Source: an uncultured bacterium
GTDB lineage: Bacteria > Desulfobacterota > Binatia > UBA1149 > CAITLU01
Direction of reading: 5' to 3'
Assembly (NCBI GenBank): GCA_903893315.1
Contig: CAITLU010000008.1
Location: forward strand, 1 to 64,000
DNA: 64,000 bases
Each line of letters starts with the position of its first letter. Positions within the stretch are counted from its first letter, which is position 1. A model generated the notes under the pieces. It was not told the DNA's origin and did not search any database. It saw only the letters and a program-made list of their open reading frames with translations. Of this stretch, positions 17,192 to 27,100 are shown in pieces. The translations under genes were made by a program, and so were the position numbers.

Positions 17192-19024
17192 ATGTCCGCC
17201 AAGCGCGCTGACGCTCCTGTATGGGCGCTGACGTCCGGCTCGGCCGCGACGGACCGGCAACGCACGATGTCCGGGCCTTGCGCGTTCGAGTCGCTTCCCG
17301 AGTGGCTGACTCTGCGCGAAGGTCGCCGGCCGCTGGTGGTGGTGGCTCCGCACGGAGGGCGCCGTCGGCGTGATGCGCGCTTCGGAGACAATGTCAACGA
17401 CCTGCACACCGCCGAACTCGCCTGGGAACTGGCCGAAAGGCTCGGCGCCCACGCCATCATCAATCACGGTCTGGATCGCAACGACGTCGATCTCAATCGC
17501 ATCTCGCATCTGTCCGAGCGCGTACCGCAGGTGCTGGCTCTGCTGAGGTCAGCGGTCGAGCACGCGGGCCGCGGTGGTCAAGCGGCGCTGGTGTTGTTCG
17601 TGCACGGCTGGAACATGGTGCTGCCGTGCTGCGACATCGGAATCGGACTGCGCCGACGCGATGCAGCCGCGGCGCGCGCCGCGGCACCGGGGCAAGCCGA
17701 TGAAATCGGCGACCCGCGTCTCTTCGGCCGCTTTCCGACGGTCGCACGCGGCGTTTACGACACCACCGTGGTCGCCATCGAAAGATCACTCAGGTCGCGG
17801 GGGATCGGCGCCGCGATCGGGCGGCGTTATCCGGCGAGCGGTCGTGACAACGCGGCGCAGCTTTTCAGTGGACGTCACCTCGAGCACGCGCACGAAGATG
17901 TCGCGGCACTGGCGAGGCTCGCGCTGGCCGGAGAGGTCGATGCGGTTCAACTCGAACTCGGCATCGTGCTGCGCTGGCAAGGCCAGCTGCGCGATGCGTT
18001 CGTGGACGGGTTGCTCGAGGCTTTGGGAGAGACGCGCGCCGATGTCGATTCGAAGGTGAGCGCAGCGGGGCTCGCAGCCGGTTGCGGCGCCGTCGTTGCG
18101 CGTGTTGCCGGTGCCGGCGTCGGGGCCGGCGTCGCCGCGCCGCGTGCGAGCGGCGACTGGATCCTGCATCGCGACGATACGGCCGTCGATCAACAGCCGC
18201 ATGTCGAGCCTGGTTATTCTCTGCAAGCGGTGCTCGACGCGGCGGGCGAGGCCGCGCTGTTCGCAGGCGTCGAAGCCACCGGCGGGCACTCGATGGCCGG
18301 GCGCTTGTGCCTCGTGTTCGCAGACGGCTCGATGATGCTGCTGGTAGGCGAAGGTCCCTGGGACGGCGAAGCCGGAAACTACTCGCTCGAAGGTTTTTGC
18401 TGGAAGGCGGGGCCGGCCGGAGTTATCGACATCGAACTTGACGCGCCGATGATTCGCTACCGGCGTCACGATGCCTACCTCGATCTGGAACAGGGACTCG
18501 CGGATTCGGATCTGGTCGATGGCCACGTGCGGCTTCGTGTGGAGCCGGAAGGAGAGGGCTACGGGCGGCTGAGCGGTGAGATCAACGTCGGCGGATTCCG
18601 GATCGTCGTCGATACGGTGGCGTTTCTGGAACGGGGAGGGCGGCGCGGCGGCGCGCAGGCGAAGTCGGCATTGCCGCAGCGCGGCCGTGTGCGGGTGATG
18701 GTCGCGTCGCCTGGCGCGAAGATTTCCCGTTTCGAAAGCGACTCGGGTGAAGATGCGTGGCTCGAGGTCGACGCCGCGGCGGCCGCCGGGTCGCCTCTTG
18801 GCCTTATCCGCAGACGTCGCGACGATGTGCAGGCAAACTGTTTCGAAGAGGCCCAGGTCGTCGCGCGCGTGCCGGTGTGGAGGCCGGGCCACGGCGGCGT
18901 TCTCACGCGCTGGACCTTCGGCATCGTGCGCTGCCGCTTCAAACGAGAACCGGGCGCCTCCGTTGCGGAGACGCCCGGCGTTTTCGATCTCGTCGAAGTG
19001 TTCGGGGAACTTCCTACTTCTTGA
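17192..19024 (+). CDS. Uncharacterised protein with N-formylglutamate-amidohydrolase-like N-terminal half
   Basis: This 610-residue protein has no confidently recognised family. The N-terminal half reads VVVAPHGGRRRRD, then DLHTAELAWELAERLG, then INHGLDRNDVDLNRI and ALVLFVHGWN. That order of a PHGG-type strand, an RNxxDxNR element and a late His is reminiscent of the N-formylglutamate amidohydrolase fold. The C-terminal half (from about residue 310) is beta-rich (GEGPWDGEAGNYSLEG, GRLCLVFADGSMM) and of unknown type. The ATG at 17192 is used; an internal ATG at 17267 is possible. The last 11 bases overlap convergent tpx. The codons near 18950-18978 encode a strong hairpin that may have been kept for tpx termination. 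Confidence 0.7.
   Translation: MSAKRADAPVWALTSGSAATDRQRTMSGPCAFESLPEWLTLREGRRPLVVVAPHGGRRRRDARFGDNVNDLHTAELAWELAERLGAHAIINHGLDRNDVDLNRISHLSERVPQVLALLRSAVEHAGRGGQAALVLFVHGWNMVLPCCDIGIGLRRRDAAAARAAAPGQADEIGDPRLFGRFPTVARGVYDTTVVAIERSLRSRGIGAAIGRRYPASGRDNAAQLFSGRHLEHAHEDVAALARLALAGEVDAVQLELGIVLRWQGQLRDAFVDGLLEALGETRADVDSKVSAAGLAAGCGAVVARVAGAGVGAGVAAPRASGDWILHRDDTAVDQQPHVEPGYSLQAVLDAAGEAALFAGVEATGGHSMAGRLCLVFADGSMMLLVGEGPWDGEAGNYSLEGFCWKAGPAGVIDIELDAPMIRYRRHDAYLDLEQGLADSDLVDGHVRLRVEPEGEGYGRLSGEINVGGFRIVVDTVAFLERGGRRGGAQAKSALPQRGRVRVMVASPGAKISRFESDSGEDAWLEVDAAAAAGSPLGLIRRRRDDVQANCFEEAQVVARVPVWRPGHGGVLTRWTFGIVRCRFKREPGASVAETPGVFDLVEVFGELPTS
18950..18978 (-). terminator. Hairpin just past the tpx stop, inside the convergent gene's 3' end
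   Basis: The arms CCGGGCG and CTCCG pair with CGGAG and CGCCCGG around a TTG loop, with one C-A mismatch. It lies 35 bases beyond the tpx stop on the minus strand and is followed there by a weak T-rich stretch (TTCTCGTTT). It is probably a terminator for tpx, although the T-run is poor. It is also coding sequence for the opposite gene. Confidence 0.45.
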
Positions 19025-19520
19025 GCGCGGCCAGTGCCGCGTCGTAGTTAGGCTCCTGTCCGATCTCGGGGACCAACTCCGAGTAGGTGATCTTGTCGTT
19101 GGCGTCGACGACGAATACCGCACGCGCCGTCAAGCCCGCTAGTGGGCCGTCGGCGATGGCCACGCCCCAGCGCTTGCCGAAATCGCGGTCACGCAGGTCG
19201 GAGCCGGTCTTGACGTTGGCCAGGCCTTCGGCAGCGCAGAAGCGCGTCATCGCGAAGGGCAGGTCGGCGCTGGCGATCAGCACCACCACGTCGTCGCCGA
19301 GCGCGGTGGCCCGCTCGTTGAAGTGGCGAGTCTCGACCTGGCACACCGGGGTGTCGATGCTCGGGACCACGACGATGACCTTCTTCTTGCCGGCCAGGGT
19401 CTGCTTGGTGATCGGTGCCAGATCGACGCCGGTAAGGTTGAAGTCGGGAGCTGTGTCGCCGACTTTCGGCATGCTGCCGGCCAGGTTGCAGGGGTTTCCT
19501 CTGAGGGTGACTTGAGCCAT
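19014..19520 (-). CDS. tpx: Thiol peroxidase (atypical 2-Cys peroxiredoxin)
   Basis: This 168-residue protein matches Tpx in length and motifs. The peroxidatic Cys60 sits in VVPSIDTPVCQVET and the resolving Cys95 in MTRFCAAEGL, almost the same numbering as the E. coli enzyme. GDTAPDF and the C-terminal VPEIGQEPNYDAAL are standard. It reduces hydrogen peroxide and alkyl hydroperoxides using thioredoxin; E. coli Tpx is periplasmic or cytoplasmic by report, and no signal peptide is visible here. The ATG is preceded by GGAGATCC. The gene is monocistronic and convergent with the 17192 gene, which it overlaps by 11 bases. Confidence 0.95.
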   Translation of the reverse strand: MAQVTLRGNPCNLAGSMPKVGDTAPDFNLTGVDLAPITKQTLAGKKKVIVVVPSIDTPVCQVETRHFNERATALGDDVVVLIASADLPFAMTRFCAAEGLANVKTGSDLRDRDFGKRWGVAIADGPLAGLTARAVFVVDANDKITYSELVPEIGQEPNYDAALAALKK

Positions 19521-19556
19521 TTGGGATCTCCTTCGGAAATGTTTCGGGCCAGAAAA

Positions 19557-21161
19557 TCAGGTGCCCGAATCATTAGCCACGGTTGCGCCGGACTGCAATG
19601 CCGCCGGTAAAGGAAGGTCGCGGATCGTGTCCAGTTCGGCGGCGTGTGCGGCGCGGATCGCCTGGGCCGTGCGGCTGGCCTGGTCGGCCTGCGCTGTCCG
19701 CCCCATTTTCTGGTACACGAGCGCGATCTCGGCCTGGCCCCACGCGTAGTCCAGATGGCCGCGGCCGCGTGATCGCTCTGCTTGAGCGAGGTAAAGCTGC
19801 CAAGCCGACAGCGCTTGGTCGTAGCGTCCTGATCTGAAGTAGAGCCTGCCGAGCCTGGCCGTTGCGTCCAGTCGCCAGCGATGTCTGGAGTTGGAGAGAC
19901 TTTGCGCAAGCGCCTCGAAGGCGAGGTAGGAAGCCTCGGCCTTGGGTATGTCGCCACCGGCGGCGGCGTTGTCGCCGCGAAGCAGCAGGCTGTCCAGACG
20001 CCCACTCAGATTCTGCGACTGCTCGGGCTGCGACAGCAGAGCCCAGTTTTCCCGCTGGCGTCGGTGCGCTTGCTCCAGGGCCAGAGAGGCTTCGGCGTAA
20101 CGGCCTTTCTTGTTGTAGAGGAAGCCGAGAGCCTCGTACTGGTAGGCTGCGGACAGCGGCGTGAACCAGTCGCTGCCGAGTTCGCGCTCGATGTCGTGCA
20201 CCAGCTCGCGCTCGGCTGCATCGGTGTCGGCGCTTTGCCAGGCACGTTCTTCCCACCGGCGCAGCAAGGCTGATTCATCGCTGCGGCCGGCACGCTCTGT
20301 GGCTTCGATGTAATCTTCAAGACACGAAGGCGCGACCGAGTAGAAAGCGTGAGCACCGTTGCCGAGCATGACCTTGACACCGGGAGCCTGGTACACCGGC
20401 GTTGTCGTCGCTGCCGCAGCGGGATGGACTTTCTCCCACAGCCTCTTGCAGGCGCGGTAGTACCAGAGTGCTTTTGGGTAGTGGCCGTACTCGAAATAGA
20501 AATCACCGAGATCGTCGAGGTCGCCGGCGCTGAACTGCGGTGCGGCCAGACGGTAATCGCCAGTCAGGTAGGAAACCAGGAAAGGTTCGGCTTTCTCGTA
20601 GAGGCCGAGCGTGCGGTATCCAACCGAGATTGATCGGTTGAAGTCAGGTCCGCAGGCCTGTTGGCCGCTGCTGTGAGCAGCGTCGGCTTTGTTCGCGGCC
20701 GGCGCCTGACGGCACACAGCGGCGGCGCTGTCGTAGGCTTCTTCTGCATCGACGGATCTTCCCGCGTCGGCGAGCAGGTCGCCTAGATTCTTCAACGCCG
20801 GTCCGGTCCTATAGTCGCCCGCGCCGTAGACTCGCCGGTGCTCGGCCAGCGCAAGCTCTCCCGCGTGAACACCTTGCTCAGTTCTTCCCGACCACGAGAT
20901 CATGTTGGCGATCATGCGCAGATCGGCGAGCGTGCGTGGCGCATCGTCTCCATAGCTGCGCCGCTCGGCCTCGTGGATCTGCCTGGCCAAGGGTTCGAGT
21001 TCGGCGTGCTTGTGCTCGTAGCAGGCGCGCGAAAGGCGTTCCTGAAGGCCGCCCGGCCTCCATACCGGCGAGCAGCCCGACAGTGCCGAGCTCGCGACGT
21101 ACGCGGTCAGCATCAGCGCCGATGCGAACGGGCGCGCGCCGGTGCGGCAACTGTGCTTCAT
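19557..21161 (-). CDS. TPR-repeat lipoprotein following the RHS protein
   Basis: The 534-residue protein begins with a lipoprotein signal: basic MKHSCRTGAR, a hydrophobic core and the lipobox SALSGC near residue 27-30. The rest is helical with TPR-type pairs such as ALKNLGDLLADAGRSVDAEE, LDDLGDFYFEYGHYPKAL and ARLGRLYFRSGRYDQAL. Its ATG overlaps the RHS stop as ATGA, so it is translationally coupled to that protein and may anchor, fold or neutralise it at the membrane; this role is inferred from position only. Longer in-frame starts upstream are unlikely because of the overlap. It resembles the TPR lipoprotein at 30058-31629 in layout and in the C-terminal GHLDYAWGQAEIALVYQKMG segment. Confidence 0.85.
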   Translation of the reverse strand: MKHSCRTGARPFASALMLTAYVASSALSGCSPVWRPGGLQERLSRACYEHKHAELEPLARQIHEAERRSYGDDAPRTLADLRMIANMISWSGRTEQGVHAGELALAEHRRVYGAGDYRTGPALKNLGDLLADAGRSVDAEEAYDSAAAVCRQAPAANKADAAHSSGQQACGPDFNRSISVGYRTLGLYEKAEPFLVSYLTGDYRLAAPQFSAGDLDDLGDFYFEYGHYPKALWYYRACKRLWEKVHPAAAATTTPVYQAPGVKVMLGNGAHAFYSVAPSCLEDYIEATERAGRSDESALLRRWEERAWQSADTDAAERELVHDIERELGSDWFTPLSAAYQYEALGFLYNKKGRYAEASLALEQAHRRQRENWALLSQPEQSQNLSGRLDSLLLRGDNAAAGGDIPKAEASYLAFEALAQSLSNSRHRWRLDATARLGRLYFRSGRYDQALSAWQLYLAQAERSRGRGHLDYAWGQAEIALVYQKMGRTAQADQASRTAQAIRAAHAAELDTIRDLPLPAALQSGATVANDSGT

Positions 21162-24100
21162 TCGCCGAGATTTCCCAGCAGCTCTGCGACAGGTTTTTCG
21201 TAGAGTCTGGAGTGGTGCACCACCAAAGGCAGAGGCAGCCACCAGTTGGTTCCGAGCACCACGTCAGAACGCAGCGGCACCGAGTAGAGCGTTCCTACCC
21301 ATACGATGGGGTCGAAAAGGTTGGCCTGGTAAGTGACTCCCTTCAGGGTTGGTGGCCGCAGCAGCGGCGCGCCGCTCAATTGAGCCGTCACACGACCGAG
21401 GCCGCTGCTCAGCGAGACGTCGTTCTTCGCCGCCATTTCGAGCTCTTGCAGAGCCCGCGCACACTTGAGCGCTCCGAAGCTGTTGCACAGCAGTCTCACC
21501 GGTTCGGGTTTGCCGAGCGCTTGCCTGGTGGCTTCCTGAACTTCCGCGCAGCCGTTGACGCAGCCCGGTTGATTGCCGAACAGCACGGAGAGGTTTTCGC
21601 GCATGGCGGTGAAGAAGTTGGATGCGCAACCAGGGCGCGTGGCGCAGATTCCGTTCACTTCGATGATGCGTGTACCACCCTCTACCCCGCGGTCGACAAT
21701 CCCATTCCTTGCATAACGTTCGTCGCGGGTTCCGTCGGGCCCGGGATCGTTGGCGTTCTCGATGCCGACCAGCGATCCGGCCAGCAAGCCGATCGAAACC
21801 ACGCCGCCTGCGACCTGTCCTTCGTCGATGGCGGTGACGGCCTGATGGATCTGGAAACCTTCCGATGCCACGGAGGCGGCTTGCAGCGCCCACGTCGGCG
21901 CGACCTGGGCCAGCGGTCTGGCGATCGCGGCCGAAAGTTGCTGCGAGGCGTAGACCGAAAAACCGGCCGCGATTCCGGCGGTCAACGAGTGGCCGAGATC
22001 GCCGGTCTGGACCAGCGAGTCGATGAAGGTCGCCGTACCAGTGAGTGCGATCACGACTTCGATCGCAGTCACACCGAAGAAGGCGCCGCTCGGATCGTTG
22101 CCGAGTACCGGGTTGCCGTCTGAGTAGGCGTAGGGCGACGCGAACTGAAAAGCCGGATCGATGGTCAGGAAGGAGCCAGTCTCAGGATCGTAGTAGCGCG
22201 AGCCGAGAAACAGCAGATTGGACCCACGTTCTTCGAGGTGTCCGGTGAAGCCGAAGTCGGAGCGCGGCTGCGCGCTCGGTCTGCCGTCCGCGTCGAACGT
22301 CGAGCGGCGCTCGCCGAAAGCTCCGAAGCGCGCGTGTTCGACGATCCTGCCGTCGCCGTCGCTGATCAGGCGCGGGCTGCCCTGATGGTCCTGATGCAGG
22401 AACAGACGCCGCAACGTCGCCGGCGCGCCGCTGCCGTGCGGGTGCGAACGCTGCACGCGGTCCACCGCGACCAGGCGGTCGCCGAAGTAGAACATCCGGT
22501 CGATGTTGTCGCCCTCGATCGCGACGAGATCTCCGAACTCGTAACGAAAGGAATCCGTCTCGGCGTCGTAACGATAGATCCTGTGTCCCGAATCGTCGTA
22601 GCCGAATGCGGCGAGCGGTTGGCCCGCGACGCTGACGCCGGCCAGGCGCAGCATGTCGTCGTAGTCGTAGTGCGTATCGCCGCTGCGCACGCGACTGCCG
22701 TTAGCGTCGAACTCCGAGGTGAACGTTGCCGAAGCAGCGCCGTCGCGGCTCAGCGACGACAGGCGGCTGGGGCTGCTCGGATCCGCGTAGGTGAGCCGTG
22801 CGCCGCCTTTGCGCAGCAGGTTGCCGAGCGGATCGAAAGCGAAGCTCTCGCTGACCCCGTCGCCGTAGTTAGCTTGCTCGAGGTGTCCCATCGCGTCGTA
22901 GGAGTAGGTGCGTCCGTCGTAGAGTTGCTCCGCGCTCGAGTGCGCAAGGTCGGCTATTTCGAGCAGGTTGCCGTTGGCGTCGTAGTTCCGATACCACGCC
23001 GCTTCGGGGTCGCCGTCGTTGACTTCGCAGGCGCTTCCTGGCGCGCCGGCGGCGGTGGTGCGCAGACAGCGCAGGCGTCCGTTGGTCGCGTCTGCGTTGC
23101 TCCAGGGCTCGTAGCTCATACGGTCGCCGACGCCGTTGCCGTAGTCGATGCGCGACAGGCGGCCGTGCAGGTCGTAAGCCGCGCCGGCGACGTAGGTGGC
23201 GCGTGACGACGTGAGCGACACCGCGTCGCCGAACTCGTTGAAGCCGGTTTCGACGACTTCCGAAGCTTCGCGTTCTTCGGTCGGATATTCGATCGCGGTG
23301 CGCCGATCGAGATCGTCGTAGTGGTAACGCGCCGTCCAGCGCTCTGTGGAGCCGCCGCGCACCACGATCAGCCACGCCTCGTCGGTGAGACGGCCGCGTC
23401 CGTCGTAGTTGAACTCGCGGTTGACGCGGGCGCTGCGGGTGCGAGTGCTGATCCTGCGAACCTTGCCGAGTCCGTCTCCGCTGGTCCAGTAACGGAACGA
23501 CGAAACCGTCGCCGGGCCGCGGTGACGCAGCAGGCGCCCGCTGTGATCGTAGGTGGAAACGATCCGCACTCCGTCGGGCCGGATCGTCGCCGTCAGCCGC
23601 CCCGCCTGATCGTGCTCGAAACTCCAGATGCCGGCGTCACCGCTCGCGACCGAGGTGCGGTTGCCAAGGCCGTCATACTCGATACGGGTCAGCGAGTCGC
23701 CGGCGGCCTTGCCGAGCGCGTGCTGCTGGGTCGCCACGACTCGGCCAAGACCGTCGTAGAACCAGGACTCGCGTTTTTCGAGACTGCCCGGCGGGCAGTC
23801 GTAGCGTGCTGACGCGGTTGGTGCGGCCGAACAGACGTCGCGTTCGAGGCGGCGCCCCAGGCCGTCGAACAGTTCGATGGTGACGGCGCCTTGCCTGTCG
23901 GCGGCGCGAGCGTCTGATTGTTCGAGTGCGCCGGCGTGCGCTCCGGCGCCGGTCGCGAGTCCCGGTTGCACGCGCGAGGAAATGTTTGCGTCGTAGCTGA
24001 CGGCGATTCCGGGCGCCGACCGGTCTATGCGCGTTCGAGTTGCGTCCGGGTAGATGGTTTCGACCGGTCGGCCCTGGCTGTCGTACAGCATCTCAATCCA

Positions 24101-27100
24101 CGCCTCGGCGTCGTCGAACGTGACATCGAGGACGCCTGCGTCGAGACTGGCGCCGCGCAGCGGCATCGCCCGGCGTGCGATCGTGCCGTTGGTGTTGTAG
24201 CGCTGGAGTCCCGAGACTTCGGCTGCGGTGCCGTCATCGGTTGCGCGCAGGGTCTTGGTGGCGACGCCGCGGCCGAGTCCGTCGAAGAATGTCGCCGAAG
24301 GAGCGGAGCCGGCGCGATGCGCGACGATGCGTGGCGGACCCTCGCCGAGCGAGCCGGGTGCGTATTGGTTGGTTCCCAGGGGCGACTCGGCACTGGTTCC
24401 CGGCCCCCAGGTTCGCAGCAGCCGGCCGAGTCCGTCGAATTTGGAGTGGAGGCTGTTGCCAGCGGGATCGACGGTCGCGGTCACGTTGCCGGTGCGCGGA
24501 TCGACCTCGGATGTGGTCAGCAGTCCGGCGGCGTCGCGCGCCGCTATCGGGAACAGCGCCGCAGCATCGTACAGCGTCGTGCTGGTTTCCGCGGTGGGAG
24601 ACTTCGCCGTGACGATGTTCCCGTACGCATCGTGGGTGAGGGTCCGCACCGACCACGAAGAGCAGGTCTGCGCCTGCCAGGCGATGCATGTCATCGACTT
24701 TGTCAGCGCCCCGAAAGCGGTTCCCTGCCAATCGTATTCGAAGCGCCGCTCGAGCAGCGGCTCGGCGCGTCCGTCTTCGCTGACGCGCAGGTGAAGCGGC
24801 TTGTTGACGGTGTAGCGCCCTGGCAACCCGCCGCCTCTGGTGGTGATCTTCGCCGTGAATTCGCTCTCGACCGTCGTCGTCGCCGCCAGCGCAGTCGAAG
24901 TGATGCGCTGCACCGTATTACCGTAGTCGTCGTAATTGTAGGTGGTGGTCGTGCGCAGCGCTTCGACGGCGCCGCCTTCTCCGAATGGCAGCGCGCTTTC
25001 CGAACTCAGCAGGACCGGGCTGTGGTCCGGCCACACGTAGTCGTGCTGTGACAATCTAAGCTGCCAGGGGCTGCAAGGGTCGTTCGGATCCGTCGGGTCT
25101 GCCGCTTTGCAATCGGGACGGCCGAGCACTGACAGACGGCGCAGTCGGCCCTTGCGCACGCTGTCCTGGTGAAACTCGCGCACGCGTGTGATGCCGATGT
25201 CGTCGACTTCCTGAACGACCGCGAAGCCGCGCATCTCGCGATCCGCCACGTCGTAGAGGCCGCCGCGATACGATATCCACGCATGTGCTACCGGGCCGTC
25301 GTAGATGCCGTCGCGGATTTCGCGTCTGACGACGGTCCAGTATGGAAACGCGATGTGGGTGTCGGGCGCGGTCGCGGCGGCTTGGTATCCGAGCAGGGTT
25401 TCTCCGCCGATTCCGTTCATCATCGACAGCAGCAGATTGGGCCGCGCCGGTGACGACCCGAGGCCATCCGAAGGAGTCGCGGGGTGCAGATATACGCGCC
25501 ATGTGGACGGCGGATCTCCCGGAGCGGCGTGCTCCACGAGATCGACCAGGCCGTCGCCGTTGAAGTCGAACAGATCGTAGTTGTAGAGCCAGCCGCTGAG
25601 GCACTCGACGGCTGAAAACGGGCAACTTTCGTAGCTGCTTCGAACCGCGTCGGCCGGCGCGGTCCACGCAACCGGCGTCGAGAACGAAGACCCGGTGTTG
25701 ATGAAGACCAGGATGTTGTAGCAGCAGAACGCCGGCGCGACCCCCGTTTCCTGTACGAGGATGCTCGCGCAGCTGGCACGCGAGCCGCAGGTGTCGGAGA
25801 TGTGGGTGCGCCAGGTGTCGGCCGGTCGGTTGCGGCGAACAAGGTCGGGACGACCGTCGCCGTTGATGTCGAGAAGGTCGCTGATGATCGAGCCGTCGTC
25901 GGCGTGGACGGTCAGGAAGTTCGGCAGTTTGAGCGTGTCGCTTTCGATCGGCCACGTGTTGGGTGCGGCAGCGAAGCCGCGTCCGTCGCCGAGATAGACC
26001 TGCCACGAAGAGTAGACATCCCATCGCTCCGGTGTGTCGGTCGCGCCGGTTTCGGCCACCACGAGATCGGGCAGCGCGTCTGCGTTGAGATCGAAGATTC
26101 CGTAGAGCATGTGCCTGTCCTTGTAGCGGGCCAGGTAAGGCAGCGCGGAGGCGAAGCGGGACGGCGTTTCGGCAAAACGGTTGCCGTCGTTCCAGTAGAC
26201 CATCCATCTGCCGTCTTCGATTCCATCGGCGAACGCCGAGCTGTCGACGTAGTCGAGATAACCGTCGGCGTTCAAATCTACGAGGTCGGCGACTACGAGA
26301 GTGCCGGACTTGCGGGTGGTGCGCAGCCGCGCTCCCGGTGCCCTCCAGGTTACGGCCTGAGCGGCGAATCCCTCGCTGCTTCCCAGCCAGACGCACCAAC
26401 GGCCCTCGGTCGTGCCGCACGCTTGTGGCCGGCTGTCGACGATGTCGGCGAACCCGTCGCCGCTTAAGTCAAAGACGTTGCTTTCGAGGTTGCCGTCGTC
26501 GTCGAGGCGCCGGATCCATTGCGGCGCCTCGGGATATTTCGGTGCGGCCGGCCATTGCCACGAACGCGGCGGCGAAAACCCATGACCGTTGCCGAGACGC
26601 ACGGCCGGCGGCCAGTTGCGCAGGTCGACGTAGTCGACGATCGCGTCGCCGTCGATGTCGATGGTATCGACGCTCGTCGTCTTGCCGCGGGAGCGAAAGG
26701 GGCCAAGACCGGCGATGACCAGGGACTTGCCGGCTTCGAGTGATGAGGTGCCGGTCGGCCAGCCGCTCTGCACCGCGTCGGCGTATGAGAATACCGTGCT
26801 CGGCAGCCTCACGTCGCCCGCGGCATCGTCGGCGAAAGCGGTGAGGGTGACGCCGACCAGGCGGCTGTCGCCGGAGCGCGGATCTACGTCGTGGCTGAAG
26901 TCGTAGCGCCTTGCCGCCAGCCCTTGCGTCGATGTTTCGATAGAAGTCAGACGTGAGTCGATTCGTTCAGCGAAGCCGCTGCGCATCGAGACCGCCGCCC
27001 CGGATGGATAGCCGATGGATTGCCAGGTGAATTCGACACGCGCGAAAGCCGGCGCCGCCTGCGCGGTGTTGCCGCCGTACTCGATGCGCAGCGGCAGGCC

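Noticed and set aside
22238..26467. Long plus-strand frames opposite the RHS gene
   Set aside because: GC-rich coding DNA produces such antisense frames. Their translations are Arg/Val-rich with no motif, while the minus strand encodes continuous SpvB/RHS sequence.
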